A stretch of 64,000 nucleotides of DNA from an uncultured Piscinibacter sp. (GCF_937952055.1 NZ_CALFYO010000016.1:32490-96489); one strand, 5' to 3'; shown: positions 40,448 through 48,381, numbered from the stretch's first letter. The notes: generated from the sequence alone by a model not told the origin. Program-made: numbers and translations.

Positions 40448-40801
40448 ATGGCGCCGCCTCGGCGACACCCTCCCCGACCCAGGTCACAGGCGCTATGGTC
40501 CCGGCGCGTCACGCAGGAGAGCCATGCGCTGGATCTCGAACCAGGTGTCTTCACATGGGAAGATCCGCGCGCGATCGCGGCCTCCTTGAAGTCGTCGGCA
40601 GACGCCAGCTGCCGCAGGAAGGCGGCCCCGTTCCAGTCGGCCATGTCGATGCTGACCTTCTACATCAATCGAGCGGGGGCCCAACTCCCCGAGCAGCAGT
40701 TGGCCCGGCTCGAGGCGGCGAAGGATGAGCTGCGCGTCCTCTTCGGTCGACCTCGCAGGGCTTCCGCTCGCCCGGCACCCACGACGCCGCCGACCCGGTG
40801 A
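40448..40801 (+). CDS. DUF3175 family protein
   Basis: The 117-residue protein reads WSRRVTQESHALDLEPGVFTWEDPRAIA, split by a short gap from AMSMLTFYINRAGAQLPEQQLARLEAAKDELR: the DUF3175 domain over its full length. The function is unknown. The ATG at 40,448 gives the usual basic N-terminus. Confidence 0.8.
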   Translation: MAPPRRHPPRPRSQALWSRRVTQESHALDLEPGVFTWEDPRAIAASLKSSADASCRRKAAPFQSAMSMLTFYINRAGAQLPEQQLARLEAAKDELRVLFGRPRRASARPAPTTPPTR

Positions 40802-41009
40802 GGGCCCCGCCTTCCCTTCGCCCTCCCTGCGGTATACGGGATGGAAGCCCTTGTCGACAGACGTCCGAGACCACGCTCGAGCCGACTCGCCACGGCATGG
40901 TTCGAGCTTGAGCGCCACAGGCCGATTGGCTCATCATGCAGGCAAACGGCGCTGCTTGCCGGAACCGAGGGCGTCGCTGACCCACCCGTTCACCGCGAGG
41001 CGTCCGTGA
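40802..41009. other. Gap with eroded repeat traces
   Basis: CGCTCGAGCCGACTCGCCACGG followed by CATGGTTCGAGC and, further on, GGCTCATCATGCAGGC recall left arm and centre of the repeat, in order but heavily mutated (about 40,873-40,950). Confidence 0.35.
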
Positions 41010-41372
41010 ATGACCCCATATCGCTTCACCATCGCGTCATGCCCTCTGGCCAGCCCGGCCCAAGCCCAGGATGCCGGGGTCCCCTTCGTCCGGCACGCCC
41101 TGGGACGTGTGACGAGATCGATCACGCTCCCCGACGGAAAGGACCTCATGCGCGAGTTCGAAGCCGGCGACGTGCCGTGGTCGGAAGAGCAGCCGCACAT
41201 CGGCGAGAACGCGGGGCAGACACCCACGCACGTCGTGCCCATCGGAAGGAAGAAGTCGACAGCTCGTGCGCAGCCGAGTGACGTCGCTTCGCCCTTCATC
41301 CGGCCGGCAGTGCGGCGGCGGGCCGCAGGCCGACTCGCACGAACGTCGAGCCAGGCGCGGGGCACGGCATGA
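41010..41372 (+). pseudogene. Cupin-like small protein, probably a decayed gene
   Basis: The 120-residue frame contains ITLPDGKDLMREFEAGDVPWSEEQPHIGENAGQTPTHVV in two adjoining parts, which is the C-terminal half of a small exported cupin. The metal-binding N-terminal half is missing; only a leader-like start (PLASPAQAQDAG) precedes it. The C-terminal 45 residues are read through a repeat-like sequence. It is best seen as an internally deleted, read-through remnant. Confidence 0.45.
41276..41351 (+). repeat. attC-like site 29, short form (76 bp)
   Basis: Left core GAGTGAC, CGCTTCGCCCTTC, a GC-rich centre (GGCCGGCAG...GGGCCGCAGGCC), right arm CTCGCACGAAC and right core GTCGAGC. The next ATG lies 17 bases on. 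Confidence 0.5.
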
Positions 41373-41773
41373 GCACCGACACGGTCATTCGCGTGCTCTC
41401 GCTCTGCGTTGTGCTTGCGGGCACCGAGACGCTGCACGGCATCGCCCGCACGGTGCTGCTGGTCCCGAGAGTGGGGAAGGCGCTGGCGCTCAAGCTGAGC
41501 ATCGTCTCCGGCTCACTGCTGGCCTTCGCCGTCTGCTACCTGCTGGTGCCCGGCATCGGCCTCGCCACGATCGAGGAACACCTGCTCCTCGGCCTCTGCC
41601 TGGCATTGTTCATGGCCGCGTTCGACCTGGCGATGGGCAGGCTGCTCCTGCGGCGATCGTGGAGCAAGGCACTTCAGGATTTCAACCCTGCCACGGGCAA
41701 TCTCCTGGTCGTTGGGCTCGGCCTGCTCGTCCTCTTTCCTGCCCTGGTGGCCTTGCTTCGCGCAGGCCACTGA
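41369..41773 (+). CDS. Four-helix membrane protein of unknown function
   Basis: The 134-residue protein has four membrane helices and conserved-looking motifs AGTETLHGIART and KALQDFNPATGNLL. I have seen this pattern in uncharacterised membrane proteins but know no name. The stop overlaps the start of a full-length repeat (ACTGAAC). Confidence 0.65.
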   Translation: MSTDTVIRVLSLCVVLAGTETLHGIARTVLLVPRVGKALALKLSIVSGSLLAFAVCYLLVPGIGLATIEEHLLLGLCLALFMAAFDLAMGRLLLRRSWSKALQDFNPATGNLLVVGLGLLVLFPALVALLRAGH

Positions 41774-41905
41774 ACCGATGCGCCGAAGCGGATCACCCCA
41801 GGCCGGGCTCGCGCGGCGACGCACCGCGCGGGTCTTTGGCCGGCGAGGTGTGCACGGTCATCATCCATCGCCCGAACCGGGCGCCATCGCGCTCAGACGT
41901 CAGGC
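41769..41905 (+). repeat. attC-like site 30, full length
   Basis: Left core ACTGAAC with the upstream TGA; GCCGAAGCGG; CTTTGGCCGGCGAGG and GGTCATCATCCATCGCC; right end GCGCTCAGAC with right core GTCAGGC. It is 137 bases long with small insertions. Confidence 0.65.
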
Positions 41906-41930
41906 GAGCACGCCATCCCTTCGCAGGCAG

Positions 41931-42086
41931 TCACTTCGACTTCTTCTTCCCCGGGCTGTCGGCCGCAGGCTTCGGCGGCTTCTCGTCGGCGGGCCGGTCG
42001 TCGCCAATGACCCCCTTCAGCGGACACACGGTGAACGCGGGGCACTTCTTGCAGCCGACGACCACGGCAATCGGACAGAGGGTCAT
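41931..42086 (-). CDS. Small cysteine-motif protein on the reverse strand
   Basis: The 51-residue protein starts MTLCPIAVVVGCKKCPAFTVCPLKGVIGD, split here only by length limits, with four cysteines in a C-x7-C-x2-C-x5-C arrangement, then a Lys/Pro tail. This suggests metal or Fe-S binding. A GGAG lies upstream of the ATG at 42,086; an ATG ten codons earlier is possible. It runs opposite to the array and starts 26 bases beyond a repeat. Confidence 0.6.
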   Translation of the reverse strand: MTLCPIAVVVGCKKCPAFTVCPLKGVIGDDRPADEKPPKPAADSPGKKKSK

Positions 42087-42371
42087 GACCTGCTCCACGT
42101 TGGTGACGGGTCGCACAAGTGTACGGCTCAGATGTCGCGAGCCGAGCTCTCTTTTGCCTCTGACCCGTCACGGCTGGCGGGCGGGTGGCCCGGCTTCGGC
42201 AGCGCGAGCGTCCGGCCTGGACCCACACGGGCATGGATCGTGGCCGGCGAGTCGCCTGGCGCGGCACAAAGGCGACGGCTGATCCGTCGCTCGAACGGGC
42301 GCGTACGGTCCAGCCATGCGCATCGGCCTCAGTCGCGCGGACCGCTCGGCGTGCCGAGGTAGAGTTCCCGC
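42087..42371. other. Gap with degenerate repeat traces
   Basis: GACCCACACGGGCATGGATCGTGGCCGGCG (in two parts) and CGTCGCTCGAACGGGCGC resemble pieces of the repeat in shuffled or decayed form. No gene is supported. Confidence 0.35.
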
Positions 42372-42824
42372 GTGTCCAGCCAGGCCATCCCCCGCATGAG
42401 AGCTCTCGCCGTCTGGCTTCTGGCCGTCTTCGCCCTGGTGCCATCCACGAGCGCGCAGCAGATGTACCGGTGCGGCAACACCTACAGCCAGACACCTTGC
42501 GCCACGGACGCCAGGCCGGCACGGCTGCATCAAGGCGCCGCACCAGACAAAGCGCCGGGCCTTTCAGGCTTCGATCTTTGTGCGGCCACGGCGACCGGCG
42601 CGGTCGGCACGCCGGAGCCGCAGAGCGCCCGGGTTCAGCCGCTGGGGCAGCGTGTCGCGGAAGTCGTCCAGTACGCCGGCCAGCCCTTGTCTGCCCATCG
42701 ATATGACCTGACGGTGGACGCCAAGACGCCACACGGTGTCTTCTCGGGACCTGTGGCCTATTCGTGCTGGCTGAGCGAAGATCAGGCCCGCGTCCTCCAG
42801 TTCGGCCGGCGTCGCGGCCGCTAG
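42372..42824 (+). CDS. Exported DUF4124-like protein
   Basis: The 150-residue protein has a signal peptide ending near TSAQQ and then QMYRCGNTYSQTPCATDARPA, the short DUF4124-like motif. The rest is a unique C-terminal part with two cysteines (FDLCAATA, AYSCWLSEDQARV). The start is GTG 42,372 or ATG 42,396. The function is unknown. Confidence 0.6.
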   Translation: MSSQAIPRMRALAVWLLAVFALVPSTSAQQMYRCGNTYSQTPCATDARPARLHQGAAPDKAPGLSGFDLCAATATGAVGTPEPQSARVQPLGQRVAEVVQYAGQPLSAHRYDLTVDAKTPHGVFSGPVAYSCWLSEDQARVLQFGRRRGR

Positions 42825-42931
42825 CCTCGGATCCCGCGGCGAAAGTGCCCGCGTCCTTCGCGCCAGGCGACTCGCGCGGGCCCGGCATTCATCTTCCATC
42901 GCAGACACTGACATTGCGCCGCAGAACCACC

Positions 42932-43246
42932 ATGAGACGACTCCACGCGCTCACGATTCTCCTGCCGCTGCTCGCGCAAGCCCAGGAGAAGCCCGAAGAC
43001 GTCACGTCCGAGCAGATCGCGACGTATCAGACCGGCCTCGAGGTCGGCTGCAAGCGGACGGGGCGCGCCCGGATGGAAAGCGCGGAGAAGGCCGAACGCT
43101 ACTGCGGCTGCGTCATGAAGGTGCTCAAGGAGAACGCCAGCCAGGCGCAGTGGCAGAGAGCCTACTTTCACTTCGCGCGCCAGCAGCCCCAGGAAGAGAT
43201 GCTCACCTTCTCCGAACTGAGCCTCAAGTTCCAGGACTGCAAGTAG
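42932..43246 (+). CDS. Exported small protein with paired cysteines
   Basis: The 104-residue protein has a signal peptide (residues 1-18) and a helical mature part with a CGC motif (AERYCGCVMKVLKEN) plus two further cysteines. Similar small helical envelope proteins exist but I cannot name the family. The ATG is 42,932. Confidence 0.6.
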   Translation: MRRLHALTILLPLLAQAQEKPEDVTSEQIATYQTGLEVGCKRTGRARMESAEKAERYCGCVMKVLKENASQAQWQRAYFHFARQQPQEEMLTFSELSLKFQDCK

Positions 43247-43340
43247 GCGGGTCTGGTGCATACCACGCAGGCAATGCCCGCCACACCGCCCTTGCGTCGC
43301 GGACGCCGCGCGGCCGCCACCGCAGGTGCAGGCGGCCTGC

Positions 43341-43407
43341 GGGCCCTCCCTTCGATCGGGCGGGCGCGCACCGCCACGACACTCGCGCCTCGGCTCAACC
43401 CCTAGGC
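43341..43407 (+). repeat. attC-like site 31, short form (67 bp)
   Basis: The left end GGGCCCT, CCCTTCGATCGGGCGG, and the right arm CGCGCCTCGGCTCAAC followed by a degraded right core (CCCTAGGC then CGCAGC) keep the layout of the repeat ends. Confidence 0.5.
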
Positions 43408-43447
43408 CGCAGCACCGCGCGGCCAGCTGTTCTCGGACATCGGCTCC

Positions 43448-44017
43448 ATGCTTCGCGCGCTCCTCTATGGCATCACGATCCTGCACCTCGGTCCGGCCGT
43501 GGCCTTCGCCTTGCTCGCCTTCGGGTGCGACGGCACGACGGCATACCTCGATGCCGTCTGCGGCAGGAGCGATCTCTCCTCGTTTGCGCTGCTCACCGCC
43601 GGGGCCTGGCTGATCCTGCTCCTGGCTCTGGCATCCTTCCAGCTCGTGCGCCTGGCCCGCCGTTCGGTTCCGCCGCGCATCAGCCTGCGCTTCTGGGCGT
43701 TGATCGCATTGCTTGCGCTCGGCGCGCTGCTGGGGGCGTCGGGCGTCTGGCTCACTGGCAGCCGGTACGGGTTCCTCGCCATCCCGGCCGCATTGGCCAC
43801 GGGGTGGCTGTTCCTCGCCAATCCCCTGGCCTGTGTGCCGGAGCTTCACGGCAGCGGCAGCGCGCGCGCAGGTCGGGGCAACGCGGCCCCGTCTGTCGCT
43901 CGAACGGACTCCCGCCACGAGTGGCACGGGGAGTCGCCTCGACAAGAGGCTGCCACACTTCCGGCGGGAGGCCCCCTCCGCCACGACAAGGACATGTCGA
44001 GCCCATGCGAGCATTGA
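43448..44017 (+). CDS. Membrane protein with read-through C-terminus
   Basis: The 189-residue frame has four membrane helices up to about residue 130. The last 55 residues are encoded by a partial repeat (CGCTCGAACGGACTCCCGCC region) and look non-native. The gene therefore seems to have lost its own stop codon. It overlaps the next start by 13 bases. Confidence 0.55.
   Translation: MLRALLYGITILHLGPAVAFALLAFGCDGTTAYLDAVCGRSDLSSFALLTAGAWLILLLALASFQLVRLARRSVPPRISLRFWALIALLALGALLGASGVWLTGSRYGFLAIPAALATGWLFLANPLACVPELHGSGSARAGRGNAAPSVARTDSRHEWHGESPRQEAATLPAGGPLRHDKDMSSPCEH
43885..43970 (+). repeat. attC-like partial copy inside the end of the membrane-protein frame
   Basis: The left arm GGCCCCGTCTGTCGCTCGAAC and GAGTGGCACGGGGAGTCG are recognisable; a right end GGCGGGAGGCCC follows. 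The central TCATCATC part is missing. Confidence 0.45.
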
Positions 44018-44271
44018 TCATCGTCGTCCTGCCTCTGGCAGTCCAGGTCTACGCCTACATCGTCGTCTTCCTCGCGGCGCGCGGTGGCGGCTCGTTCATG
44101 GGGCTGCTCGCCATGCCCGTGGCCGCCGCATCGGTGATCGCGCTGCTCGCTCATGGCATCTCCTCCGTCCGCCGCAGTGGCACGGGCACTCTGCGCCCCA
44201 CGCTGATCGGACTGGCGATTGCCATGCTCCCGCCAATCGGCCTGCTCATCTTCCGGGCCCTCGAATCCTAG
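44005..44271 (+). CDS. Small three-helix membrane protein
   Basis: The 88-residue protein has three hydrophobic helices (about residues 3-25, 30-50, 64-84). The function is unknown. The ATG at 44,005 overlaps the end of the upstream frame. Confidence 0.6.
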   Translation: MRALIIVVLPLAVQVYAYIVVFLAARGGGSFMGLLAMPVAAASVIALLAHGISSVRRSGTGTLRPTLIGLAIAMLPPIGLLIFRALES

Positions 44272-44278
44272 ACCGCGA

Positions 44279-44405
44279 CACTCCCGGGCGCTTCACCCGT
44301 GCCGACAGGCGCGGGCACGGCACTTGGCCCGCGGGGAGCTCGATGTCATCATCCGCCTCGCAGTCCCGGCGCCGCCCCGGCGTTCGGCGCTCGGTGCAAG
44401 CATGG
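44279..44405 (+). repeat. attC-like site 32, full length, reaching the next start codon
   Basis: The left end is degraded (CACTCCCGGGCGCTTCACC); GGCACGGCACTTGGCCCGCG and ATGTCATCATCCGCCTCGC are perfect. The right arm GGCGCTCGGTGCAAGC leads into ATGGGG, so the ATG of the next gene lies where the right core should be. Confidence 0.65.
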
Positions 44406-44935
44406 GGTTGCGCATGCAAACGCTCTTCATCGGCAGTCTCACGCTGGAACCGCAGATTGCCGCACATGCCGAGGAGATGTTCGTCGTCCTCAGCGATCCG
44501 GCCATCTACGAGTATGAGAACGAACCGCCTCAATCCGCGTCGGGTCTGCGCGAGCGCTTCGCCGAGCTGGAGTCGAGGCAGTCGCCCAACGGCCGGGAAC
44601 AGTGGCTCAACTGGGTCATCCGGCTGCCCAGCAAAGAACTCATCGGCTATGTCCAGGCCACCGTCCACCCCGGCGGCAGGGCGGCCATCGCCTACGAGCT
44701 CAACAGCGCGTACTGGGGTCGAGGGCTGGCGCGTCAGGCCGTCCAGGCGATGATCGGTGAACTCATCCAGAACTACGGCGTCACCCTGCTGACGGCGGTG
44801 CTCAAGCAGCAGAATCAACGTTCGTTCAGGCTGCTTCATCGGGTCGGCTTCACGCTGGCCAGCCCCGCCGAACACGTGCAGGCCGACGTCGAGAGGGACG
44901 AGTTCTTCATGCTGCGCCGCGTCCGGCGCGCATGA
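44402..44935 (+). CDS. GNAT acetyltransferase (RimJ/RimL-type)
   Basis: The 177-residue protein shows IGSLTLEPQIAAHAEEMF at the start, the acetyl-CoA loop YWGRGLARQAVQAMIGEL (about residues 102-119) and KQQNQRSFRLLHRVGF at the end. The ATG at 44,402 lies in the right core of a repeat copy; ATG 44,414 is an alternative. The substrate is unknown. Confidence 0.85.
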   Translation: MGLRMQTLFIGSLTLEPQIAAHAEEMFVVLSDPAIYEYENEPPQSASGLRERFAELESRQSPNGREQWLNWVIRLPSKELIGYVQATVHPGGRAAIAYELNSAYWGRGLARQAVQAMIGELIQNYGVTLLTAVLKQQNQRSFRLLHRVGFTLASPAEHVQADVERDEFFMLRRVRRA

Positions 44936-45111
44936 ACGCCAGGTGGTCGCGCTTCCAGCGCACCCCTATCATCACTTCATGCCGACCTGCCGCGGCCCGC
45001 GCGGCGCCCACCGAACCGGGACGCGCCGTGATGCCGCTCCATTGCTTGACCGGCTGACGGTCGCCGCAACCCAGACCTTGCCAGTCGTTCGAGATCGAGG
45101 TGACGCTCGCC

Positions 45112-45294
45112 ATGTCCGACGCCGTCCACATGCCGATGCTCGAGGACGAGCAGGACATCCTCGATGCGGGACTGCCGAAGGACTTCGACACCGGAACGAT
45201 CTTCACGCCGATCAAGCGGCTTCACCATGCGCGCGACGGCCTGCCGCTGTGCCTCTGCAACAGCGGCCGCCGCAGCCTGGCGGCCGCCTGCTGA
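45112..45294 (+). CDS. Hypothetical small protein
   Basis: The 60-residue protein (MSDAVHMPMLEDEQDILDAG, then FDTGTIFTPIKRLHHA) has GAGGTGA upstream of the ATG at 45,112; a GTG at 45,100 is also in frame. Two cysteines near the end (PLCLCNSGRRS) might be read-through. No family is recognised. Confidence 0.4.
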   Translation: MSDAVHMPMLEDEQDILDAGLPKDFDTGTIFTPIKRLHHARDGLPLCLCNSGRRSLAAAC

Positions 45295-45382
45295 GCCCGG
45301 ACGGCGCGACCACCGCGGGCCGGCGGGGAAGCGCAGCCACTCGCCCACGAAGGAACGGCCTCCCGCCCGACAGCCGACTGCC

Positions 45383-45805
45383 ATGAACGAAGCCTTGCCC
45401 TACGGGTTGCTCGCCGATGCGGTGCTGGTGCTGCACTTCGGCATCGTCCTGTTCGTCGTCGGGGGGCTGGTCTTCATCGTCGTCGGCAGTCTTCGCCACT
45501 GGCGCCTGGCGGGCAGGCTGTGGTTCCGCTGCACGCACCTTGCGGCCATCGCGGTGGTGGTTGCACAGGCCTGGCTGGGTGCGGTCTGCCCGCTGACCAC
45601 GCTGGAGATGTGGCTGCGCGCGAAGGCGCGGGCCACGACGTACGGCGGCAGCTTCATCGAGCACTGGGTCCAGCGCCTGCTGTACTACGAAGCGCCGACC
45701 TGGGTGTTCACCCTCGTCTACACGGCCTTCGGTCTGGCCGTGCTGGCCGCATGGTGCTACTTCCCGCCGGCAGCGCGGCGAGACGAACCGTCCGAAGACG
45801 CCTGA
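45383..45805 (+). CDS. DUF2784 membrane protein
   Basis: The 140-residue protein has four membrane helices and the DUF2784 motifs: LLADAVLVLHFGIVLFVVGG, WLGAVCPLTTLEMWLR and SFIEHWVQRLLYY. The function is unknown. Its TGA stop (GCCTGACCCC at 45,800-45,809) carries the last clear left core box of the array. Confidence 0.85.
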   Translation: MNEALPYGLLADAVLVLHFGIVLFVVGGLVFIVVGSLRHWRLAGRLWFRCTHLAAIAVVVAQAWLGAVCPLTTLEMWLRAKARATTYGGSFIEHWVQRLLYYEAPTWVFTLVYTAFGLAVLAAWCYFPPAARRDEPSEDA

Positions 45806-46067
45806 CCCCATGCGCGACGTCCTCGACCTGTCGCGCGCGAGCCGTTCGGACCGCCCTGCCCGGCATCGCGCGCCGGTGCGTTCCATGGATCGGGCGGCTG
45901 GCCGGGCTCCCGTCGGCGCGCGCCGGCCTTCGGCCATCGCGTACGGCCCCGACCGGACAGGCTCCGAGGGGTTCACTGGGCTTGTGCAGCGCGGGCAGAT
46001 GCGTTGGAATGCCGCCTTCGCGCCATGCTGGCGCCCCCACCTGCACAGCCCGAGCGCTGTCGCCGAC
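45806..46067. other. Gap at the right edge of the array
   Basis: After GCCTGACCCCATGCGCGACG the sequence loses all resemblance to the repeat. The rest contains no supported gene and probably holds the junction to the ordinary chromosome. Confidence 0.4.
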
Positions 46068-46640
46068 ATGCAGCTTCCTGCCGATTCCACGGTCCGCACG
46101 CCACGTCTGACCCTGCGCCTCGTGCGCCGCGAGGACCTGCCGGACCTGTTCACGGTGAACGCCGACGAGGATGTCACCCGCTATCTGCCCTACGCCACCT
46201 GGCGGGCTGCCTCCGACGGCGACGCCTGGTTCGATCGCATGGCAGCGCATCAGGCCAGCGGCGACGCGGCACAGTTCGTCATCGTGCACGACGCGCTGCG
46301 GCGAGTCGTCGGCAGCTGCCTGCTGTTCCGCTTCGACGAGCCCAGCGCGCGCGCCGAGCTCGGCTACGTGCTCGGCCGCGCACACTGGGGAACCGGGCTG
46401 ATGCACGAGGCCATGCGGGGCTTCGTCGGGTTCGCCTTCGGCACCTTGGGTCTGCGCCGGCTCGAGGCATCGGTCGACCCGCGCAACGTCGCCTCGGCGC
46501 GATTGCTTGAGCGCGTCGGCTTCGTGCGCGAAGGACTGCTGCGCCAGCGCTGGGCCACCAAGGGCGAGCTGTGCGACGCCGCGCTCTACGGACTGCTGCG
46601 CGACGACTGGCTCGGGCCTGCTCCGCCGGCCTCTGCATGA
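46068..46640 (+). CDS. GNAT acetyltransferase (RimJ/RimL-type)
   Basis: The 190-residue protein reads VRTPRLTLRLVRREDLPDLF, has the acetyl-CoA loop AHWGTGLMHEAMRGFVGFAF, and ends with DPRNVASARLLERVGFVREG. GC content and codon use are higher than in the cassette genes. Its stop overlaps the next start (ATGA). Confidence 0.85.
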   Translation: MQLPADSTVRTPRLTLRLVRREDLPDLFTVNADEDVTRYLPYATWRAASDGDAWFDRMAAHQASGDAAQFVIVHDALRRVVGSCLLFRFDEPSARAELGYVLGRAHWGTGLMHEAMRGFVGFAFGTLGLRRLEASVDPRNVASARLLERVGFVREGLLRQRWATKGELCDAALYGLLRDDWLGPAPPASA

Positions 46641-47077
46641 GTGCGCGCGGCACGGCGCGCCGGGAACCGTGGCTCGGTGCCCTTAGCCTCTGGCTGGTCG
46701 CGTCCTGTGCCCACGCGCCCCTGCCCGCGGGCGACGATCTGCACCGCAGGCTGCACGGACTGTGGTGCAACTCGAACGACGGCGGGCGCAGCTGCTGGGC
46801 CTGGGACGAGTTCAGCACCGACGGCAGCTTCGAGGCCTGCGGCCGCACCGACGACGACCCGCGCGCCTTCCGCGGTGCGGGCGTGGTCGGCGTGAGCGGC
46901 CGGCGCATGTGTTATGTCGTCACGTCCGCCAGCGACAACTTCTGGCTGCGGCCCGGCCAGCGCTATTGCACCGACATCGTCGCCGTCGACCAGCGCACGC
47001 ACCGCTACCGCGACATCGACACCGGCGCGGAATTCACGCTGTATCGCCGCGCCGCGGACGAGAAGCGCTGCCCCTGA
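46637..47077 (+). CDS. Lipoprotein-like hypothetical protein
   Basis: The 146-residue protein has a signal peptide with lipobox LVASCAHAP and a mature part with several cysteines (LWCNSNDGGRSCWAWDEF, FEACGRTDDD, RMCYVVTS, RYCTDIVAVD), suggesting two disulfides. No family is recognised. It overlaps the GNAT gene by four bases, so the two are co-transcribed. Confidence 0.65.
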   Translation: MSARGTARREPWLGALSLWLVASCAHAPLPAGDDLHRRLHGLWCNSNDGGRSCWAWDEFSTDGSFEACGRTDDDPRAFRGAGVVGVSGRRMCYVVTSASDNFWLRPGQRYCTDIVAVDQRTHRYRDIDTGAEFTLYRRAADEKRCP

Positions 47078-47130
47078 GGCCGGAGGCGCCACTTCGCGCA
47101 CAATCGCCGGCGAGGCAACCGCTGCAGTCC

Positions 47131-47490
47131 ATGCGAGTCTTCGAAGTCTTTGCCGGACCTGTCCGGATCGGCTGCTCCGCGCTGGAGCATGGCGATGCGC
47201 CCATGGGCGTGGCCGCCGGGCTCTTCCTGCCCGAGGAGGCCTACGCCGCCGTTCAGTCCGCAGTGCTCGCCTCGCAGCATGGCTCGCAACTCGACCTGGC
47301 GTTGCGCGTGGTGACGCCCGACGGCCGCGAACTCGCCCGCGACGGCAATGTGCAGATCGTCGACTATTCTCCCGAGCTGGGGGCGGACGCGATCGAGGTG
47401 CAGGTGATCGGCATCGCACCCGAGTTGTATGGCGAGTGGTTCCGCGCCCAGGTGGCGGCGTTCCAGGACACGCTGCGCCGTCCCCCCTGA
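47131..47490 (+). CDS. Hypothetical protein
   Basis: The 119-residue beta-rich protein (VFEVFAGPVRIGCSALEHGD, GLFLPEEAYAAVQ) has no recognised domain. It is followed 15 bases later by a DUF1330 gene with a good GAGGAG site, so the two may form an operon. Confidence 0.55.
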   Translation: MRVFEVFAGPVRIGCSALEHGDAPMGVAAGLFLPEEAYAAVQSAVLASQHGSQLDLALRVVTPDGRELARDGNVQIVDYSPELGADAIEVQVIGIAPELYGEWFRAQVAAFQDTLRRPP

Positions 47491-47505
47491 GACGAGGAGA
47501 TCGAC

Positions 47506-47811
47506 ATGCCCAAGGGCTACTGGATCGCGCGCGTCGACGTGACCGATGCCGAGCAGTACAAGGCCTACATCGCCGCCAACGCCGCGCCGCTGGCCAGCCA
47601 CGGCGCGAAATTCCTCGTGCGCGCCGGCCGCTACGAGAACCCGGAGGGCGGCGCACGCAGCCGCAACGTCGTCATCGAGTTTCCGTCCTACCAGGCGGCG
47701 CTGGACTGCTGGCATTCGCCGGACTACCAAGCCGCCGTCAAGCTGCGCGCACCCGCGTCGGTGATCGACATGATCATCGTCGAGGGCTACGAGGGTCCGC
47801 AGCCGGGTTGA
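47506..47811 (+). CDS. DUF1330 family protein
   Basis: The 101-residue protein reads MPKGYWIARVDVTDAEQYKAY, RAGRYENPEG, VVIEFPSYQAALDCWHSPDY: the complete DUF1330 pattern, a small ferredoxin-like dimeric alpha-beta barrel fold. The function is unknown. GAGGAG precedes the ATG. Confidence 0.9.
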   Translation: MPKGYWIARVDVTDAEQYKAYIAANAAPLASHGAKFLVRAGRYENPEGGARSRNVVIEFPSYQAALDCWHSPDYQAAVKLRAPASVIDMIIVEGYEGPQPG

Positions 47812-47932
47812 CGCCTGGGCATCGCGCTGTTTGCTTTGGTTGCATTCGAGCCTCGGCGCGCCGGGGCTCGACGCGAGCGGCGGGAGTACCATGCCGCCCA
47901 TGCGCGGCAACCCAGGCCCTGGCCATGAGCGC

Positions 47933-48364
47933 ATGGCCGATCGCGAGCTAGTCACCTCGCGGGTGATCGCCGCGGCGCGTCCTCGCGTGTGGCGGGCCTT
48001 TGCCGACCCGACGCTGCTGGCGCGCTGGTGGGGGCCAACGGGCTTCTCCAACACCTTTCACACCTTCGAGCTGCGTCCGGGCGGCGCCTGGCGCTTCGTG
48101 ATGCACGGTCCCGACGGCGTGGACCACCCGAACGAGAGCCTGTTCGTCGAGGTGTTGCCTGCCGAGCGGCTGGTGTTCGAGCATGTCTCGGCGCCGCGCT
48201 TCGAGATGACCATCACCCTCACCGACCACGGCGCACGAACCGCGCTGGGCTGGCGGCAGCGCTTCGACAGCGCCGAGACCTGCCGGCGCATCGCCCCCAT
48301 CGCCGTACCGGGCAACGAGCAGAACCTCGACCGGCTCTCGGCGCTGCTGCATGCCACGGCCTGA
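47933..48364 (+). CDS. SRPBCC (AHSA1-type) domain protein
   Basis: The 143-residue protein reads LVTSRVIAAARPRVWRAFADPTLLARWWGP, GGAWRFVMHGPDGVDHPNES, FEMTITLTDHGARTAL: the AHSA1 subgroup. The ATG at 47,933 matches the domain start; ATG 47,891 would add 14 residues. It is not closely similar to the AHSA1 cassette at 9,794. Confidence 0.85.
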   Translation: MADRELVTSRVIAAARPRVWRAFADPTLLARWWGPTGFSNTFHTFELRPGGAWRFVMHGPDGVDHPNESLFVEVLPAERLVFEHVSAPRFEMTITLTDHGARTALGWRQRFDSAETCRRIAPIAVPGNEQNLDRLSALLHATA

Positions 48365-48381
48365 GGGCCGCAGCGGCGGCG

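Noticed and set aside
432..45809. The repeats as a CRISPR array
   Set aside because: Spacing is far too large and irregular, units are palindromic over their whole length, and coding genes lie between them.
432..45809. The repeats as REP/BIME or MITE elements
   Set aside because: REP-type elements occur in both orientations and are not bound to stop and start codons of every gene. Here all clear copies have one orientation relative to the genes and the outer boxes are the most constant part. A MITE origin cannot be fully excluded, but no target-site duplication is seen.
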